64,000 nucleotides of DNA, taken from NCBI GenBank assembly GCA_964463915.1, contig CAYXEH010000004.1, forward strand, positions 39,040 through 103,039. Direction: 5' to 3'. Shown in pieces: positions 8,954 to 16,887 of this stretch (its first letter is position 1; each line of letters starts with the position of its first letter). The stretch comes from PUPG01 sp964463915. Its GTDB lineage: Bacteria; Bacteroidota; Bacteroidia; Bacteroidales; UBA7960. The notes beneath the pieces were generated by a model. That model had not been told where the DNA came from. It made no database searches and worked only from the letters and a program-made list of their open reading frames with translations. The translations under genes and the position numbers were made by a program.

Positions 8954-10438
8954 TTAACTGCGTCGCGGAAACACAGATCGCAAAGAGGGCTCGATCAAAA
9001 GGACCAACGCCCCAAATAACCCCAGCAAAATGATGTGTACCACATACATCCAGGCTCCATCAATGGCCGAAGTGTAAGTACTGATAAAAAACACCCCCAG
9101 GGCTGCAAGGATCATCACCCCGATCCTTCCCGGCTCATAAGGGATCTTATAATAACGCTGCCCGAAAAGATAGGAAAGCAGGGCCAGGGTAAAATAGCAT
9201 ACGAGCGTAGCCCAGGCCGACCCATGATAACCAAACTGAGGGATCCACCAAATATTCAGCACAATGGTTATCAGCGCACCGATCACGGAAAACCAGGCCC
9301 CGAACATGGTCCGGGCGGTCAGCTTGTACCAGATCGATAAGTTAAAATAAATCCCCAGGAACATATTGGCGATAAGGAGAACCGGTACCACAGGAAGTCC
9401 TTCGTGGTAGGCAGAACCAATAAAGTGCTTCACAACATCCATGAACAGCATGATCCCCAAAAAGATAAACAGACAGGTCACCACGAAAAAATTCATCACC
9501 CTGGCATAAAGTTCCCGGGAATCTTCGCGGGCTGCCTGGGAGAAGAAGAAAGGTTCCGCGGCAAAACGAAATGCCTGGATAAATATGGTCATCATGATGG
9601 ACAATTTATACACAGCCCCGTAAATCCCTACCTGGGCCATGGCTATATTCTCCGGAAGAATATACTTCAGCAGTAGTTTGTCCAGGGCCTCATTGATCCA
9701 CCCGGCCAACCCTGCCACAAGCAGCGGCAAGGCATAGAGGAGCATTTTCCGCCAAAGCAGGCTGTCAAAAACCGGTCGTACCGACCGCATCACAGGCATC
9801 AGCAAAAGCACCGTAAAAACCGTTGCCACCAGGTTGGCAATAAAGACATAGCCCACCCCGATACCCGGATCATACACGAGATTAACCAGGGGGCGCATGA
9901 ATTCCGGCCCATGCCGCAAAATCCAGGGAAACAACAACAGGAAAATGAGGACCAACCCAATATTGATGGCAATCCCCGCAAGTTTCACGAGGGCAAACCT
10001 CCAGGGCCTGTTGGCCGCACGAAGCCGGGCAAACGGAATGGCCGCCAAAGCGTCCAGTCCAACAATCATTCCCAGCAGCACAATGTATTCCACATTGTCA
10101 GGATATCGCATCACCTCTGCCAGTGGATTGCGAAAAAGAATGACCAGCAGGATAAAAACGGTGGAGGTGGCAAGCACAGACAACAGGGAAGTGCTGAATA
10201 TGGTATTTCGCCTGTCCGGGCTGGATTCCGAAAAACGGAAGAAGGCTGTTTCCATCCCATAGGTAAGCACGATAAGCAAAAAAGCCACATAGGTGTACAT
10301 CTCCGTAACCACCCCATATTCACCGGGAACAAAAACCCGGGTATAAAGGGGCACCAGGAGAAAGTTGATCACCCTGCCTACAATACTGCTGACTCCGTAT
10401 ATAGCCGTTTGCCCGGCGAGACGCTTAAGAGGGTTCAC
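8954..10438 (-). CDS. Polysaccharide/oligosaccharide flippase (Wzx-like, MATE/MVF superfamily)
   Basis: This is a 494-residue integral membrane protein with about fourteen hydrophobic segments. The start MNPLKRLAGQTAIYGVSSIVGRVINFLLVPLYTRVF is characteristic of the polysaccharide biosynthesis (RfbX/Wzx) family, with the PLYTR motif that follows the first helix. The family flips lipid-linked oligosaccharide units across the inner membrane for O-antigen, capsule or similar polymers. No glycosyltransferase genes lie beside it, so the polymer is unknown and it may serve a locus elsewhere. The first residues are those expected of the family, supporting the ATG at 10438. Confidence 0.88.
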   Translation of the reverse strand: MNPLKRLAGQTAIYGVSSIVGRVINFLLVPLYTRVFVPGEYGVVTEMYTYVAFLLIVLTYGMETAFFRFSESSPDRRNTIFSTSLLSVLATSTVFILLVILFRNPLAEVMRYPDNVEYIVLLGMIVGLDALAAIPFARLRAANRPWRFALVKLAGIAINIGLVLIFLLLFPWILRHGPEFMRPLVNLVYDPGIGVGYVFIANLVATVFTVLLLMPVMRSVRPVFDSLLWRKMLLYALPLLVAGLAGWINEALDKLLLKYILPENIAMAQVGIYGAVYKLSIMMTIFIQAFRFAAEPFFFSQAAREDSRELYARVMNFFVVTCLFIFLGIMLFMDVVKHFIGSAYHEGLPVVPVLLIANMFLGIYFNLSIWYKLTARTMFGAWFSVIGALITIVLNIWWIPQFGYHGSAWATLVCYFTLALLSYLFGQRYYKIPYEPGRIGVMILAALGVFFISTYTSAIDGAWMYVVHIILLGLFGALVLLIEPSLRSVFPRRS

Positions 10439-10573
10439 GCTTTATCGGTTTGTGCCGTACAAATTTGCGAAGAAAAAACGACAAATACCGCTAAGGCCAC
10501 CATTTTCACTACTCCGTAAATGGGGAGGGGAGGGATTCTGAAAAGAACTAAATCCTTGATGAATCCGGTAATT

Positions 10574-10786
10574 TTACTGATTGGCTTCCTGGGCACGGAC
10601 TCTTGCCTTCCACTCCTGGTAAGTTTTTTCAAAAAAATCCGGGTCATTCACCCGAAGCCAGGTCCCATATTTTACATAATCAGGGATTCGGCCACCATTG
10701 GATTTCTTTTGGTCTTCCGGAATACCAAGCTGATTCAAATGACGCTCATAAGAGATCTTACTTGGCCTGTCTTCTTTTCTGTTCAT
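10574..10786 (-). CDS. Small conserved hypothetical protein (Bacteroidota)
   Basis: This 70-residue soluble protein is rich in charged residues and has no signal peptide. The core (SKISYERHLNQLGIPEDQ, then KKSNGGRIPDYVKYGTWLR and NDPDFFEKTYQEW) reads like a small protein I recognise as widespread but unnamed in Bacteroidota; that recognition is from memory, not a search. It stands between the flippase and tRNA-Arg on the same strand. Function is unknown. Confidence 0.7.
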   Translation of the reverse strand: MNRKEDRPSKISYERHLNQLGIPEDQKKSNGGRIPDYVKYGTWLRVNDPDFFEKTYQEWKARVRAQEANQ

Positions 10787-10867
10787 GACTACGCGGAATA
10801 ATGCCGCATTGCTTTCACCCGGTAGTCAGGAGGCAAAGGCAATGCAGACTGTGACTAAATCAGTTCG

Positions 10868-10939
10868 TAGCCCCGACAGGAATCGAACCTGTATCTAAAG
10901 TTTAGGAAACTTCTATTCTATCCGTTGAACTACGGGGCC
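10868..10939 (-). tRNA. tRNA-Arg (anticodon CCT)
   Basis: The minus strand folds as a cloverleaf: acceptor strand GGCCCCG pairs with CGGGGCT (one G-U), the T arm is ACAGG-TTCGATT-CCTGT, and the anticodon stem GAAGT/ACTTT encloses TTCCTAA with anticodon CCT. The 3' CCA is not encoded, as is common in the phylum. A near-perfect promoter lies six to eight bases upstream of the expected transcript start. Confidence 0.95.
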
Positions 10940-10951
10940 ATTTTTCAGCCA

Positions 10952-10983
10952 CAAAGATAGTCACTTTGAATGTTTTTTACAAA
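10952..10983 (-). promoter_or_regulatory. Promoter of tRNA-Arg (-33 TTTG, -7 TATCTTTG)
   Basis: On the minus strand TTTG (10980-10983), a 20-base spacer and TATCTTTG (10952-10959) match the Bacteroidota primary-sigma consensus. The predicted start is within a few bases of the tRNA 5' end at 10939. Confidence 0.75.
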
Positions 10984-11045
10984 CAAAGAATACCTAAAAA
11001 GGACTATCGGCTCGTTTTTTTTGGCTAAAAAGGGAAAATACAGGA

Positions 11046-13121
11046 TTACCCGATCACACTGCCGTTCTCAATGTCTTTTTCCGGCTGTACGAAAGTCATC
11101 TCCCCGTCTTTGGTCTGCCCCATCAGCAGCATGCCATGTGATTCAATTCCCCTGATTCTTTTGGGTTTAAGATTGGCCATGAAAAGTACGCTCCGGCCGA
11201 TGATCTCATCCGGATTAAACACATGGGCAATGCCGGCCACAGCCGTTCGCTCTTCAAGCCCGATGTCTACCGTTACCTTCAAAAGCTTCTTTGTTTTCGG
11301 TACTTTTTCCGCCGCGAGTATGGTTCCTGTGCGGATATCCATTTTGGCAAAATCTTCAAAAGATACCGTCTCTTTCAACGGAGACATTTCCGCTTCATCC
11401 TGATTGTCCATTTTGGCCTGATAAAGCTTATTCACCTGGTCATGTACCTGCAGGTCCTCCACTTTTTCAAATAACAGCTCCACTTTATTGATCAGTTGGT
11501 TATCCGGAACCAGGTCCGGACGACCCCCGTCTCTCCAAGTCAGATTGCTGATGTTCAGCATACTACACAACTTATGAGCGGTATGCGGCAGAAACGGCTC
11601 TGACAACACTGCCAGACTTCCGCAAACCTGAAGGCAAATATTCAGGATGGTTTTCACCCGTTCAGGGTCATTCTTAAAAATCTTCCAGGGTTCAGCCTCA
11701 GTAAGATAGCGGTTACCCAACCGTGCCAGGTTAATCAGCCCTGCCAATGCTTCCCTGAAACGATAGTTATCCAGGCTCTGCCCAATGGTATCCGGAAAAG
11801 CGAGCAATTGCTCCAACGTTTCCTTGTCAGCGGGTAACAACTCACCGGCCCCGGGCACACGACCATCAAAGTATTTGTGGGTCAGCACCAGGGTACGGTT
11901 CACAAAATTTCCAAAAATAGCAAGCAACTCATTGTTATTGCGTGCCTGGAAATCCTTCCAGGTAAAATCATTGTCTTTGGTCTCGGGAGCAGCAGCGGTT
12001 AGCACATAGCGCAACACATCTTCTTTCCCCGGAAACTCTTCCAGGTACTCGTGCAGCCATACCGCCCAGTTACGGGAAGTGGAAATTTTATCGCCCTCCA
12101 GGTTCAGAAATTCATTGGCCGGCACGTTGTCCGGCATTATATAAGACCCCTCGGCATGAAGCATCACCGGGAATATGATGCAATGGAATACAATGTTGTC
12201 TTTTCCGATGAAATGCACCAGTCTGCTGTCAGATGATTTCCAGTAAGGTTCCCAGTCTTTTCCGTGTGCTTCTCCCCACTCACGGGTGGCTGAAATGTAA
12301 CCAATGGGAGCATCAAACCATACATACAACACCTTACCTTCTGTGTCTTTGAGAGGCAGCTTTACTCCCCAGTCAAGATCCCGCGTCACCGCCCTGGGCT
12401 GTAACCCCTGATCGATCCATGACTTACACTGCCCGTATACATTGGGTTTCCAGTCATCCTTATGAGAGTCCAGAATCCATTTGCGCAGCATGGGCTCATA
12501 TTGATCCAGCGGCAGGTACCAGTGCGTTGTCTTCTTCATCACCGGTTTGTTGCCACTGAGCATAGAACGCGGATTCAGAAGTTCGGTCGGGCTCAGCGAA
12601 GTGCCACAGTTCTCACACTGGTCACCATAAGCCTTCTCATAATCACAATGGGGACATACGCCCATTATGTAACGGTCAGCCAGAAACTGATTATTGGCCT
12701 CATCATAATACTGCTCAGATTCTTTTTCCGTAAACACGCCCTTGTCATACAGGGTTTTGAAAAAACCTGCGGCCGTTTCGTGATGCACTTTGGCAGATGT
12801 CCGGCTATACACATCAAAAGATATCCCGAACCGCTCAAAAGAATCTTTGATCTGTTGATGGTATTTGTCAACGACCTGCTGCGGGGTAATATTCTCCTGC
12901 CGTGCCTTGATGGTTATGGGAACACCGTGTTCATCACTTCCACAGACATACAGTACATCCTCCCCTTTTAAACGCAGATAGCGCACGTAGATATCCGCCG
13001 GAATATATACACCGGCCAGATGGCCTATGTGTACCGGCCCGTTGGCATAAGGCAACGCCGCGGTCACCGTGTGGCGTTTGTATTCTTTAGACTGGTTGTT
13101 CATATGTTTTCTATCGCTCAT
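11046..13121 (-). CDS. metG: Methionyl-tRNA synthetase
   Basis: This 691-residue enzyme charges tRNA-Met. The class I HIGH motif is HIGH at residues 31-34, the KMSKS equivalent is KISTS at about 345-349, and a zinc knuckle uses Cys156, Cys159, Cys169 and Cys172. A C-terminal EMAP/Trbp111-type tRNA-binding domain (from about residue 590, DFAKMDIRTGTILAAEKVPKT) is fused on, as in most dimeric MetRS. An alternative in-frame ATG (MNNQSK) is six codons in. The upstream region is lost in the assembly gap at 13136, so its promoter cannot be seen. Confidence 0.98.
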   Translation of the reverse strand: MSDRKHMNNQSKEYKRHTVTAALPYANGPVHIGHLAGVYIPADIYVRYLRLKGEDVLYVCGSDEHGVPITIKARQENITPQQVVDKYHQQIKDSFERFGISFDVYSRTSAKVHHETAAGFFKTLYDKGVFTEKESEQYYDEANNQFLADRYIMGVCPHCDYEKAYGDQCENCGTSLSPTELLNPRSMLSGNKPVMKKTTHWYLPLDQYEPMLRKWILDSHKDDWKPNVYGQCKSWIDQGLQPRAVTRDLDWGVKLPLKDTEGKVLYVWFDAPIGYISATREWGEAHGKDWEPYWKSSDSRLVHFIGKDNIVFHCIIFPVMLHAEGSYIMPDNVPANEFLNLEGDKISTSRNWAVWLHEYLEEFPGKEDVLRYVLTAAAPETKDNDFTWKDFQARNNNELLAIFGNFVNRTLVLTHKYFDGRVPGAGELLPADKETLEQLLAFPDTIGQSLDNYRFREALAGLINLARLGNRYLTEAEPWKIFKNDPERVKTILNICLQVCGSLAVLSEPFLPHTAHKLCSMLNISNLTWRDGGRPDLVPDNQLINKVELLFEKVEDLQVHDQVNKLYQAKMDNQDEAEMSPLKETVSFEDFAKMDIRTGTILAAEKVPKTKKLLKVTVDIGLEERTAVAGIAHVFNPDEIIGRSVLFMANLKPKRIRGIESHGMLLMGQTKDGEMTFVQPEKDIENGSVIG

Positions 13122-13135
13122 AACAATTTAGTTAG

Positions 13136-13235
13136 NNNNNNNNNNNNNNNNNNNNNNNNNNNNNNNNNNNNNNNNNNNNNNNNNNNNNNNNNNNNNNNNN
13201 NNNNNNNNNNNNNNNNNNNNNNNNNNNNNNNNNNN
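13136..13235. other. Assembly gap (100 N)
   Basis: Exactly 100 unknown bases, the conventional placeholder length for a scaffold join of unknown size. It removes the intergenic space between the divergent metG and sigma-54 activator genes. Confidence 0.99.
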
Positions 13236-13340
13236 GGCCCGTGCGAACCAACAACTTTTTTAGTTACCGCAAAGGTAGTAATTCTTCATAATTCCATGAC
13301 TTTATGTCCGAAGTCTGGGGTAATTTCCCACATAAAGCAT

Positions 13341-13348
13341 TAACTTTG
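13341..13348 (+). promoter_or_regulatory. -7 element (TAACTTTG) upstream of the sigma-54 activator
   Basis: TAACTTTG fits TAnnTTTG and lies about 30 bases before the ATG at 13379. No good TTTG is found at the expected -33 spacing, so this is a partial match. Confidence 0.4.
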
Positions 13349-13378
13349 CAATGATAAACTGACGTAATGGCATAACCC

Positions 13379-14629
13379 ATGGACATCCAATCCATCAAAC
13401 AACGATTTGGCATCATCGGCCACTCTCCCAGGCTGGACCGGGCAATTGACGTGGCCCGGCAGGTGGCTCCTACGGATATCACTGTATTGATTACCGGTGA
13501 AAGCGGAACCGGTAAAGAGGCTTTCCCGAAAATCATCCACCAGTTGAGTCCGCGTAAACACGGACCCTATATTGCCGTAAATTGCGGGGCCATTCCTGAG
13601 GGCACGATCGATTCTGAACTTTTCGGGCACGAAAAAGGATCTTTTACCGGTGCGCATGAAGCGCGGAAGGGGTATTTTGAAGTCGTCAACAAGGGAACCA
13701 TTTTCCTGGACGAAGTGGCCGAATTGCCCCTCCTCACGCAAGTCAGGTTACTTCGTATCCTGGAAAGCGGGGAGTTTATCAAGGTAGGAGCTTCCAAGGT
13801 GATTAAAACGGATGTACGTGTAGTTGCCGCATCCAATGTCAGCCTGCAGGAAGCGGTCAATAAGGGAAAATTCCGTGAAGACCTTTATTACAGGCTGAAC
13901 ACGGTTCCGATCAGGGTGCCTCCGCTGCGGGAACGGAAAGAAGACATTGTGATGCTGTTTAAAAAATTCTCTGCCGATTTTGCAGAGAAATACCGCATGC
14001 CTCCCCTTCACCTGACCCATGATGCAGAGCAGTTGCTGATCAATCACCGCTGGTCGGGAAATGTACGCCAGCTTAAGAATCTGGCCGAGCAGATATCGGT
14101 GATTGAACAAGACAGACACATTACCGCGGATACGATCAACCGTTACCTGCCCGACGAAAAGGACAACCCCCTGCCTGTGCTGTTTGACCAGAATCATCAT
14201 GCAAACACGGGAATGAATGAAAGGGAGATCCTGTACAAGGTACTGTTTGACATGAGAAAAGACATCACTGACATGAAGAAAATTATCATGCGGATGATGC
14301 AGGAAGGCCAGGTATCAAACAGTTTTCAGGAAGAACATGCCCATCTGATCGAAAAATTAACCAATAAAGAAAGGGACTTACCGCAGGTTTACCAGGAAGA
14401 GGAGGAAAACATTCCCGGAAGGGAAGAACACTATGACGACCTGGTGGAAAATTATGAGGAGGCCAACCATGAATATCTTGAAGAGAACCTCTCCCTGCAG
14501 GAAAGAGAGAAAGACCTTATCGAAAGGGCTTTACAAAAACATAACGGCAGACGCAAAAAGGCCGCAAGGGAGCTGGGAATTTCAGAAAGAACACTGTATC
14601 GGAAAATCAAGGAATACGGCATTGCATGA
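13379..14629 (+). CDS. Sigma-54-interacting transcriptional activator without receiver domain
   Basis: This 416-residue protein is an AAA+ enhancer-binding activator of the NtrC class. It starts directly with the central domain: Walker A GESGTGKE (40-47), the sigma-54 contact loop as GSFTGA (87-92; the usual form is GAFTGA) and Walker B GTIFLDE (to Glu112). A long charged linker (about 275-370) leads to a C-terminal Fis-type helix-turn-helix (RKKAARELGISERTLYRKIKEYG). No N-terminal receiver, GAF or PAS domain is present, so control must be by partner protein, level or ATPase state. It is followed by lptE, a TPR-like gene and secG in the same direction. The Ala-to-Ser change in the loop is conservative, and I expect it to be active. 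Confidence 0.92.
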   Translation: MDIQSIKQRFGIIGHSPRLDRAIDVARQVAPTDITVLITGESGTGKEAFPKIIHQLSPRKHGPYIAVNCGAIPEGTIDSELFGHEKGSFTGAHEARKGYFEVVNKGTIFLDEVAELPLLTQVRLLRILESGEFIKVGASKVIKTDVRVVAASNVSLQEAVNKGKFREDLYYRLNTVPIRVPPLRERKEDIVMLFKKFSADFAEKYRMPPLHLTHDAEQLLINHRWSGNVRQLKNLAEQISVIEQDRHITADTINRYLPDEKDNPLPVLFDQNHHANTGMNEREILYKVLFDMRKDITDMKKIIMRMMQEGQVSNSFQEEHAHLIEKLTNKERDLPQVYQEEEENIPGREEHYDDLVENYEEANHEYLEENLSLQEREKDLIERALQKHNGRRKKAARELGISERTLYRKIKEYGIA

Positions 14630-14703
14630 CCTGTGTCTGCGCATCGTGTGAGCCGTGTCCACAAATCACATGATGCATAGCCGGTAATATCAAACAAAAA
14701 CAA

Positions 14704-15219
14704 ATGCATAACAATCATTATTTCCCCGTATTACTTATCGTTTTGCTGAGCCTGACATGGCTTTCTGGCTGCGGCGTTTATTCATTCACCGGGGCAAGCA
14801 TCCCTCCCCAGGCCGAAACTGTTTCCGTCAGTCATTTCCCCAATGATGCTTCCATGGTACAACCAACGCTTAGCCAGTATTTCACGGAATCATTGCAGGA
14901 TAAGTTTCTTCGCCAGACCAACCTGCAGCTGGTAGACGGGGTGGGACACCTTCATTTTGAAGGAGCTATTACGGATTATGAGACCGAACCGGTTGCCATC
15001 TCGGGCGATGACAGGGCTGCCCGGAACCGCCTTACCATCACAGTGGAGGTCTCCTTTTATAATGAATTTGATGAAGATGCCGACTTTAACCGCTCCTTTT
15101 CACGGTATTACGAATATGACAGTAACCTGAGCCTGTCAGAGGTGGAAGACGAAGCCATGGAAACGATCACAGAAGAGTTGGTGGAAGACATTTTCAACCA
15201 GGCAGTTGTTGACTGGTAA
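14704..15219 (+). CDS. lptE: LptE-family LPS-assembly lipoprotein
   Basis: This 171-residue protein has a lipoprotein signal ending LSGCGVYSFTG (Cys23), the hallmark start of the Bacteroidota LptE family, followed by PPQAETVSVSHFPNDAS and a beta-rich body. LptE plugs the LptD beta-barrel that inserts lipopolysaccharide into the outer membrane. The gene lies between the sigma-54 activator and the TPR-like gene with short gaps (74 and 18 bases), which suggests co-transcription. Confidence 0.85.
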   Translation: MHNNHYFPVLLIVLLSLTWLSGCGVYSFTGASIPPQAETVSVSHFPNDASMVQPTLSQYFTESLQDKFLRQTNLQLVDGVGHLHFEGAITDYETEPVAISGDDRAARNRLTITVEVSFYNEFDEDADFNRSFSRYYEYDSNLSLSEVEDEAMETITEELVEDIFNQAVVDW

Positions 15220-15237
15220 AGCAAAGAACAGCATACT

Positions 15238-15963
15238 ATGCGACAAACGTTTTCTGACCTGATCACTGGCCGGCGCATAGCCGATCAATCAGTAACCGTC
15301 TTTCTGGAACGGCTGGTGACACAATACCCCTATTGCCAGGCAGGACAGATGTTGTATGCAAAGGCACTGCAACAATCTGCCGATCCTTCCTTTGATCAGC
15401 AGATGAACCTTGCCATGGCCGCGGCACCTGACAGGAGGCACTTCCGCTCTTTCCTTTCGGAGCAGCCGGAACGCGGCAGGGTGTATCACCAGGTTTATGA
15501 CCCGGAGGAACTCCTTTATTCAGCCCCTGCCTGGGAGACAGGTGAAACAACAATTCCCGGCCATACAGCTGAAGCCGGTGAAGCCACAGGAGGCGGTGAG
15601 GCAGGGAATCCTGATCAGGCAACGAGTTCCACAGGCCGGGGGAAGACCCCGGGTCCAGGATCCGGCCCGGCATCGGACCAGGAAACCGGGCACAAAACCA
15701 GGCAGCAGGAGATTATCGACCGTTTTTTAAGCAAAAACCCACGCATAGAGGGCCGAAAGGGCCCAATACCGGAAGAAGAAATGGCACCGGAAAGCCTGGA
15801 TGATCACCCTGAGTTGATCAGCGAAACCCTTGCCGGAATTCACCTTAAACAGGGAAAGACCGGAAAGGCCATTGATATTTACAAGAAATTAAGTTTGAAA
15901 TTTCCGGAAAAAAGCAGTTACTTTGCAAAAAAAATCCGTTCCATTGAACGGAACGCCAATTAA
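15238..15963 (+). CDS. TPR-like hypothetical protein of the lptE-secG cluster
   Basis: This is a 241-residue protein with no signal peptide. The N-terminal third is helical (MRQTFSDLITGRRIADQSV onward). The middle (about 100-165) is low-complexity, rich in Gly, Glu and Thr. The C-terminus holds one clear TPR-like helical pair (ETLAGIHLKQGKTGKAIDIYKKLSLKFPEKS). I cannot assign a function. Its position 18 bases after lptE and 17 before secG argues for a role in envelope or secretion, by association only. Confidence 0.75.
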   Translation: MRQTFSDLITGRRIADQSVTVFLERLVTQYPYCQAGQMLYAKALQQSADPSFDQQMNLAMAAAPDRRHFRSFLSEQPERGRVYHQVYDPEELLYSAPAWETGETTIPGHTAEAGEATGGGEAGNPDQATSSTGRGKTPGPGSGPASDQETGHKTRQQEIIDRFLSKNPRIEGRKGPIPEEEMAPESLDDHPELISETLAGIHLKQGKTGKAIDIYKKLSLKFPEKSSYFAKKIRSIERNAN

Positions 15964-15980
15964 ATATAAACTTTAACCTG

Positions 15981-16361
15981 ATGGGTACTTACGTATTATT
16001 ATCTGTTTTGATCCTGATCACCTGCATTTTGCTTGTGCTGATCGTATTGGTTCAAAATGCAAAAGGCGGCGGACTTGCCTCTAATTTTTCTTCAAACAAC
16101 CAGGTAATGGGGGTACGTAAAACGACCGACTTCCTGGAAAAAACCACCTGGACCCTGGCCATTGTATTGTTGATCCTCACCCTGACAACCAACTTTGTGA
16201 TCCCTCGCGGTGAGGTGGCACAAGCTCCGCAGGAAAGTGAAGTGCGCGACCTGATTCCTGCTTCAGAGGAAGCTCCCGCCCAACAACTCCCTACCCAGGA
16301 AATTCCTGAGGAAGTGGAGGATATTCAGGAAATCCCTGAAATGGACGATATCGAAAACTAA
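15981..16361 (+). CDS. secG: Preprotein translocase subunit SecG
   Basis: A 126-residue protein with the SecG layout of two membrane segments (about residues 2-24 and 55-75) joined by the loop VLVQNAKGGGLASNFSSNNQVMG, which contains the conserved QxxKGGGL signature. SecG stimulates SecYEG translocation. Beyond the second helix is an acidic, Pro/Glu-rich cytoplasmic or periplasmic tail of about 50 residues, which is longer than in E. coli. A strong terminator follows 20 bases after the stop, so the groESL genes downstream are a separate unit. Confidence 0.95.
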   Translation: MGTYVLLSVLILITCILLVLIVLVQNAKGGGLASNFSSNNQVMGVRKTTDFLEKTTWTLAIVLLILTLTTNFVIPRGEVAQAPQESEVRDLIPASEEAPAQQLPTQEIPEEVEDIQEIPEMDDIEN

Positions 16362-16380
16362 TCACAGATCAGGATTCCAT

Positions 16381-16422
16381 AAAAAAAGTGTCAGAATGGC
16401 ATACCATTCTGACACTTTTTTT
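16381..16422. terminator. Strong intrinsic terminator after secG (bidirectional form)
   Basis: A perfect 19-base-pair stem (16381-16399 with 16404-16422) with loop CATA and flanking A7/T7 runs. It ends the sigma-54 activator-lptE-TPR-secG transcript. Confidence 0.95.
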
Positions 16423-16446
16423 ATGGCCAAAGGCAAAATATGCAAA

Positions 16447-16479
16447 TTTGACGTGATATATCCCGGGGCCTGGCCTTTG
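16447..16479 (+). promoter_or_regulatory. Possible groES promoter
   Basis: TTTG at 16447-16450 and GGCCTTTG at 16472-16479 are separated by 21 bases. The -33 and the TTTG half of the -7 fit, but the conserved TA is absent. No CIRCE inverted repeat is visible before groES, so HrcA-type control is not indicated. Confidence 0.3.
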
Positions 16480-16566
16480 GCACAATATATGAACATCCCG
16501 ACGTAGCATTATCCAATGTGAAGCTTTTAACAAACCATATTGTCTAACAAGTAAAAACGAAAGAAA

Positions 16567-16845
16567 ATGGCAAAAGTAAACATCAAACCTTTAGCTGATC
16601 GCGTAGTGGTTGAGCCGGCCCCTGCGGAAGATAAAACTGCAGGCGGTATTATTATCCCCGACACTGCCAAGGAAAAACCCCAGATGGGTACCGTGGTAGC
16701 GGTAGGTGAAGGAACCAAAGATGCTCCCGTTACCCTGAAGGTCGGAGAAAAAGTGTTGTATGGAAAGTATGCGGGCACTGAACTGACACTGGAAGGACAG
16801 GACTATCTGATCATGCGTGAATCAGACATCTATGCCGTTATATAA
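16567..16845 (+). CDS. groES: Co-chaperonin GroES
   Basis: A 92-residue protein of usual length, with the mobile-loop region (TAGGIIIPDTAKEKPQMGTV) that docks on GroEL and the KPLADRVVVEP start. It caps the GroEL cavity during ATP-driven folding. It is 42 bases upstream of groEL in the classical groESL operon. Confidence 0.98.
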   Translation: MAKVNIKPLADRVVVEPAPAEDKTAGGIIIPDTAKEKPQMGTVVAVGEGTKDAPVTLKVGEKVLYGKYAGTELTLEGQDYLIMRESDIYAVI

Positions 16846-16887
16846 GAACCGGAAAGAATCATTTCATAACATAAAAAACAGAACATC

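Noticed and set aside
16461..16490. Possible sigma-54 promoter (TTGGCAC...) before groES
   Set aside because: The -24 TGGCAC is present but no TTGC occurs at the correct -12 distance.
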